Positions 63,568 through 64,000 of a stretch of 64,000 bases of DNA are shown here, piece by piece. Position numbers and translations under genes: made by a program. The notes below the pieces were generated by a model. That model saw nothing but the letters and a program-made list of their open reading frames with translations. It was not told the origin of the DNA and searched no databases. This stretch comes from Nocardia blacklockiae (lineage in GTDB: Bacteria; Actinomycetota; Actinomycetes; Mycobacteriales; Mycobacteriaceae): positions 248,001-312,000 of the forward strand of contig NZ_JADLRJ010000003.1 of NCBI RefSeq assembly GCF_015477355.1. Reading direction: 5' to 3'. Within the stretch, counting starts at the first letter, position 1; every line of letters begins with the position of its first letter.

Positions 63568-64000
63568 CTAATCGGTGTGCTGAGCAGGGGATTGTGCTGC
63601 GTCGGGGGTGAGCAGCGCGGAGGCGACGGCGGCGATGTCGGCGGTCGCGGGGCCGGGTGCGGGGACGAAGGCGGTGCGGCGGTAGTACTCCAGCTCGCGG
63701 ATGGATTCCTTGATGTCGGCGAGGGCGCGGTGGGTGAGGCCCTTCTCGGGCTGGCCGAAGTAGATGCGCGGGTACCAGCGGCGGCACAGTTCCTTGATCG
63801 AGCTCACGTCGATCATGCGGTAGTGCAGGTGTGCGTCGAGGGCGGGCATGTCGCGGGCGATGAAGCCGCGGTCGGTCGCGATGGAGTTACCGGCCAGCGG
63901 GACCGTGCGCGGCGTGGGCACGTACTGCTTGACGTAGTCGAGAACCTGCTGCTCGGCCTCGGCCATGGTGACCGTGGAGCGGCGCACCTCTTCGGTGAGT
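63568..64000 (-). CDS. orn: Oligoribonuclease, partial (C-terminal part)
   Basis: The frame runs off the right edge and at least 144 codons are present. [20 protein letters not shown], followed by [19 protein letters not shown] and [19 protein letters not shown], are the Exo III motifs of DEDDh oligoribonucleases; His and Asp of the DEDDh set are in the HRALADI segment. Orn degrades 2-5-nucleotide RNAs and linearised c-di-GMP, completing turnover of the signal made by the cyclase at 18454. The N-terminal Asp/Glu motif is outside the window. The orthologue is M. tuberculosis Rv2511. Confidence 0.95.
   Translation of the reverse strand, partial: LTEEVRRSTVTMAEAEQQVLDYVKQYVPTPRTVPLAGNSIATDRGFIARDMPALDAHLHYRMIDVSSIKELCRRWYPRIYFGQPEKGLTHRALADIKESIRELEYYRRTAFVPAPGPATADIAAVASALLTPDAAQSPAQHTD

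Overview
The window reads as chromosome of a high-GC, mycolic-acid-type actinobacterium, most likely Nocardia or a close relative. The evidence is a ~3,100-residue bacterial type I fatty acid synthase with a separate AcpS, an MmpS-family protein, an LdtMt2-like L,D-transpeptidase, GTG/TTG starts and many probably leaderless genes. The order fas - acpS - bcp - DUF3618 - L,D-transpeptidase - orn follows the Mycobacterium tuberculosis block Rv2524c-Rv2511, with other genes interleaved. The genus is an inference. No rRNA, CRISPR array, transposase or prophage gene was seen.

Bases 1-31250 are accessory and regulator-rich. They hold a partial MFS transporter; an alkylsulfatase with a small membrane protein; a TetR divergent from a three-gene operon (AveC-like membrane protein, CbbQ/NorQ AAA+ ATPase, CbbO/NorD VWA protein); a MarR gene whose 3' end is tandemly repeated; and a 973-residue flavin/iron-sulfur dehydrogenase. 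A methyltransferase and a GbsR/MarR regulator then share a perfect operator, followed by an SDR and a MerR-promoter-driven serine hydrolase with its MerR. The stretch continues with a diguanylate cyclase, GNAT, secreted hydrolase, two-component pair, TetR/SnoaL pair with twin operators, ketopantoate-reductase-like enzyme, short-chain cis-prenyl transferase and a hydrolase/TetR pair that runs into tRNA-Leu.

Bases 31250-48000 are the lipid core: fas with inverted repeats upstream, acpS, a TetR, an Hsp70-like membrane protein, bcp, a DUF3618 protein, an Excalibur protein, a pirin/MarR pair and a crotonase. Bases 48000-64000 contain a MarR/cupin pair, a TetR, a type-3 (archaeal-like) prolyl-tRNA synthetase, an MFS exporter, several envelope proteins including MmpS, tRNA-Lys, an L,D-transpeptidase, a DUF2252 protein, a PucR regulator, tRNA-His and the 3' part of orn.

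The common layout is a one-component regulator divergent from its probable target, with a dyad between them. The strongest candidate for a little-described system is the TetR + AveC-like + AAA+/VWA operon at 3.3-7.7 kb, where a metal-enzyme activase-type machine sits with a membrane spirocyclase-family protein.
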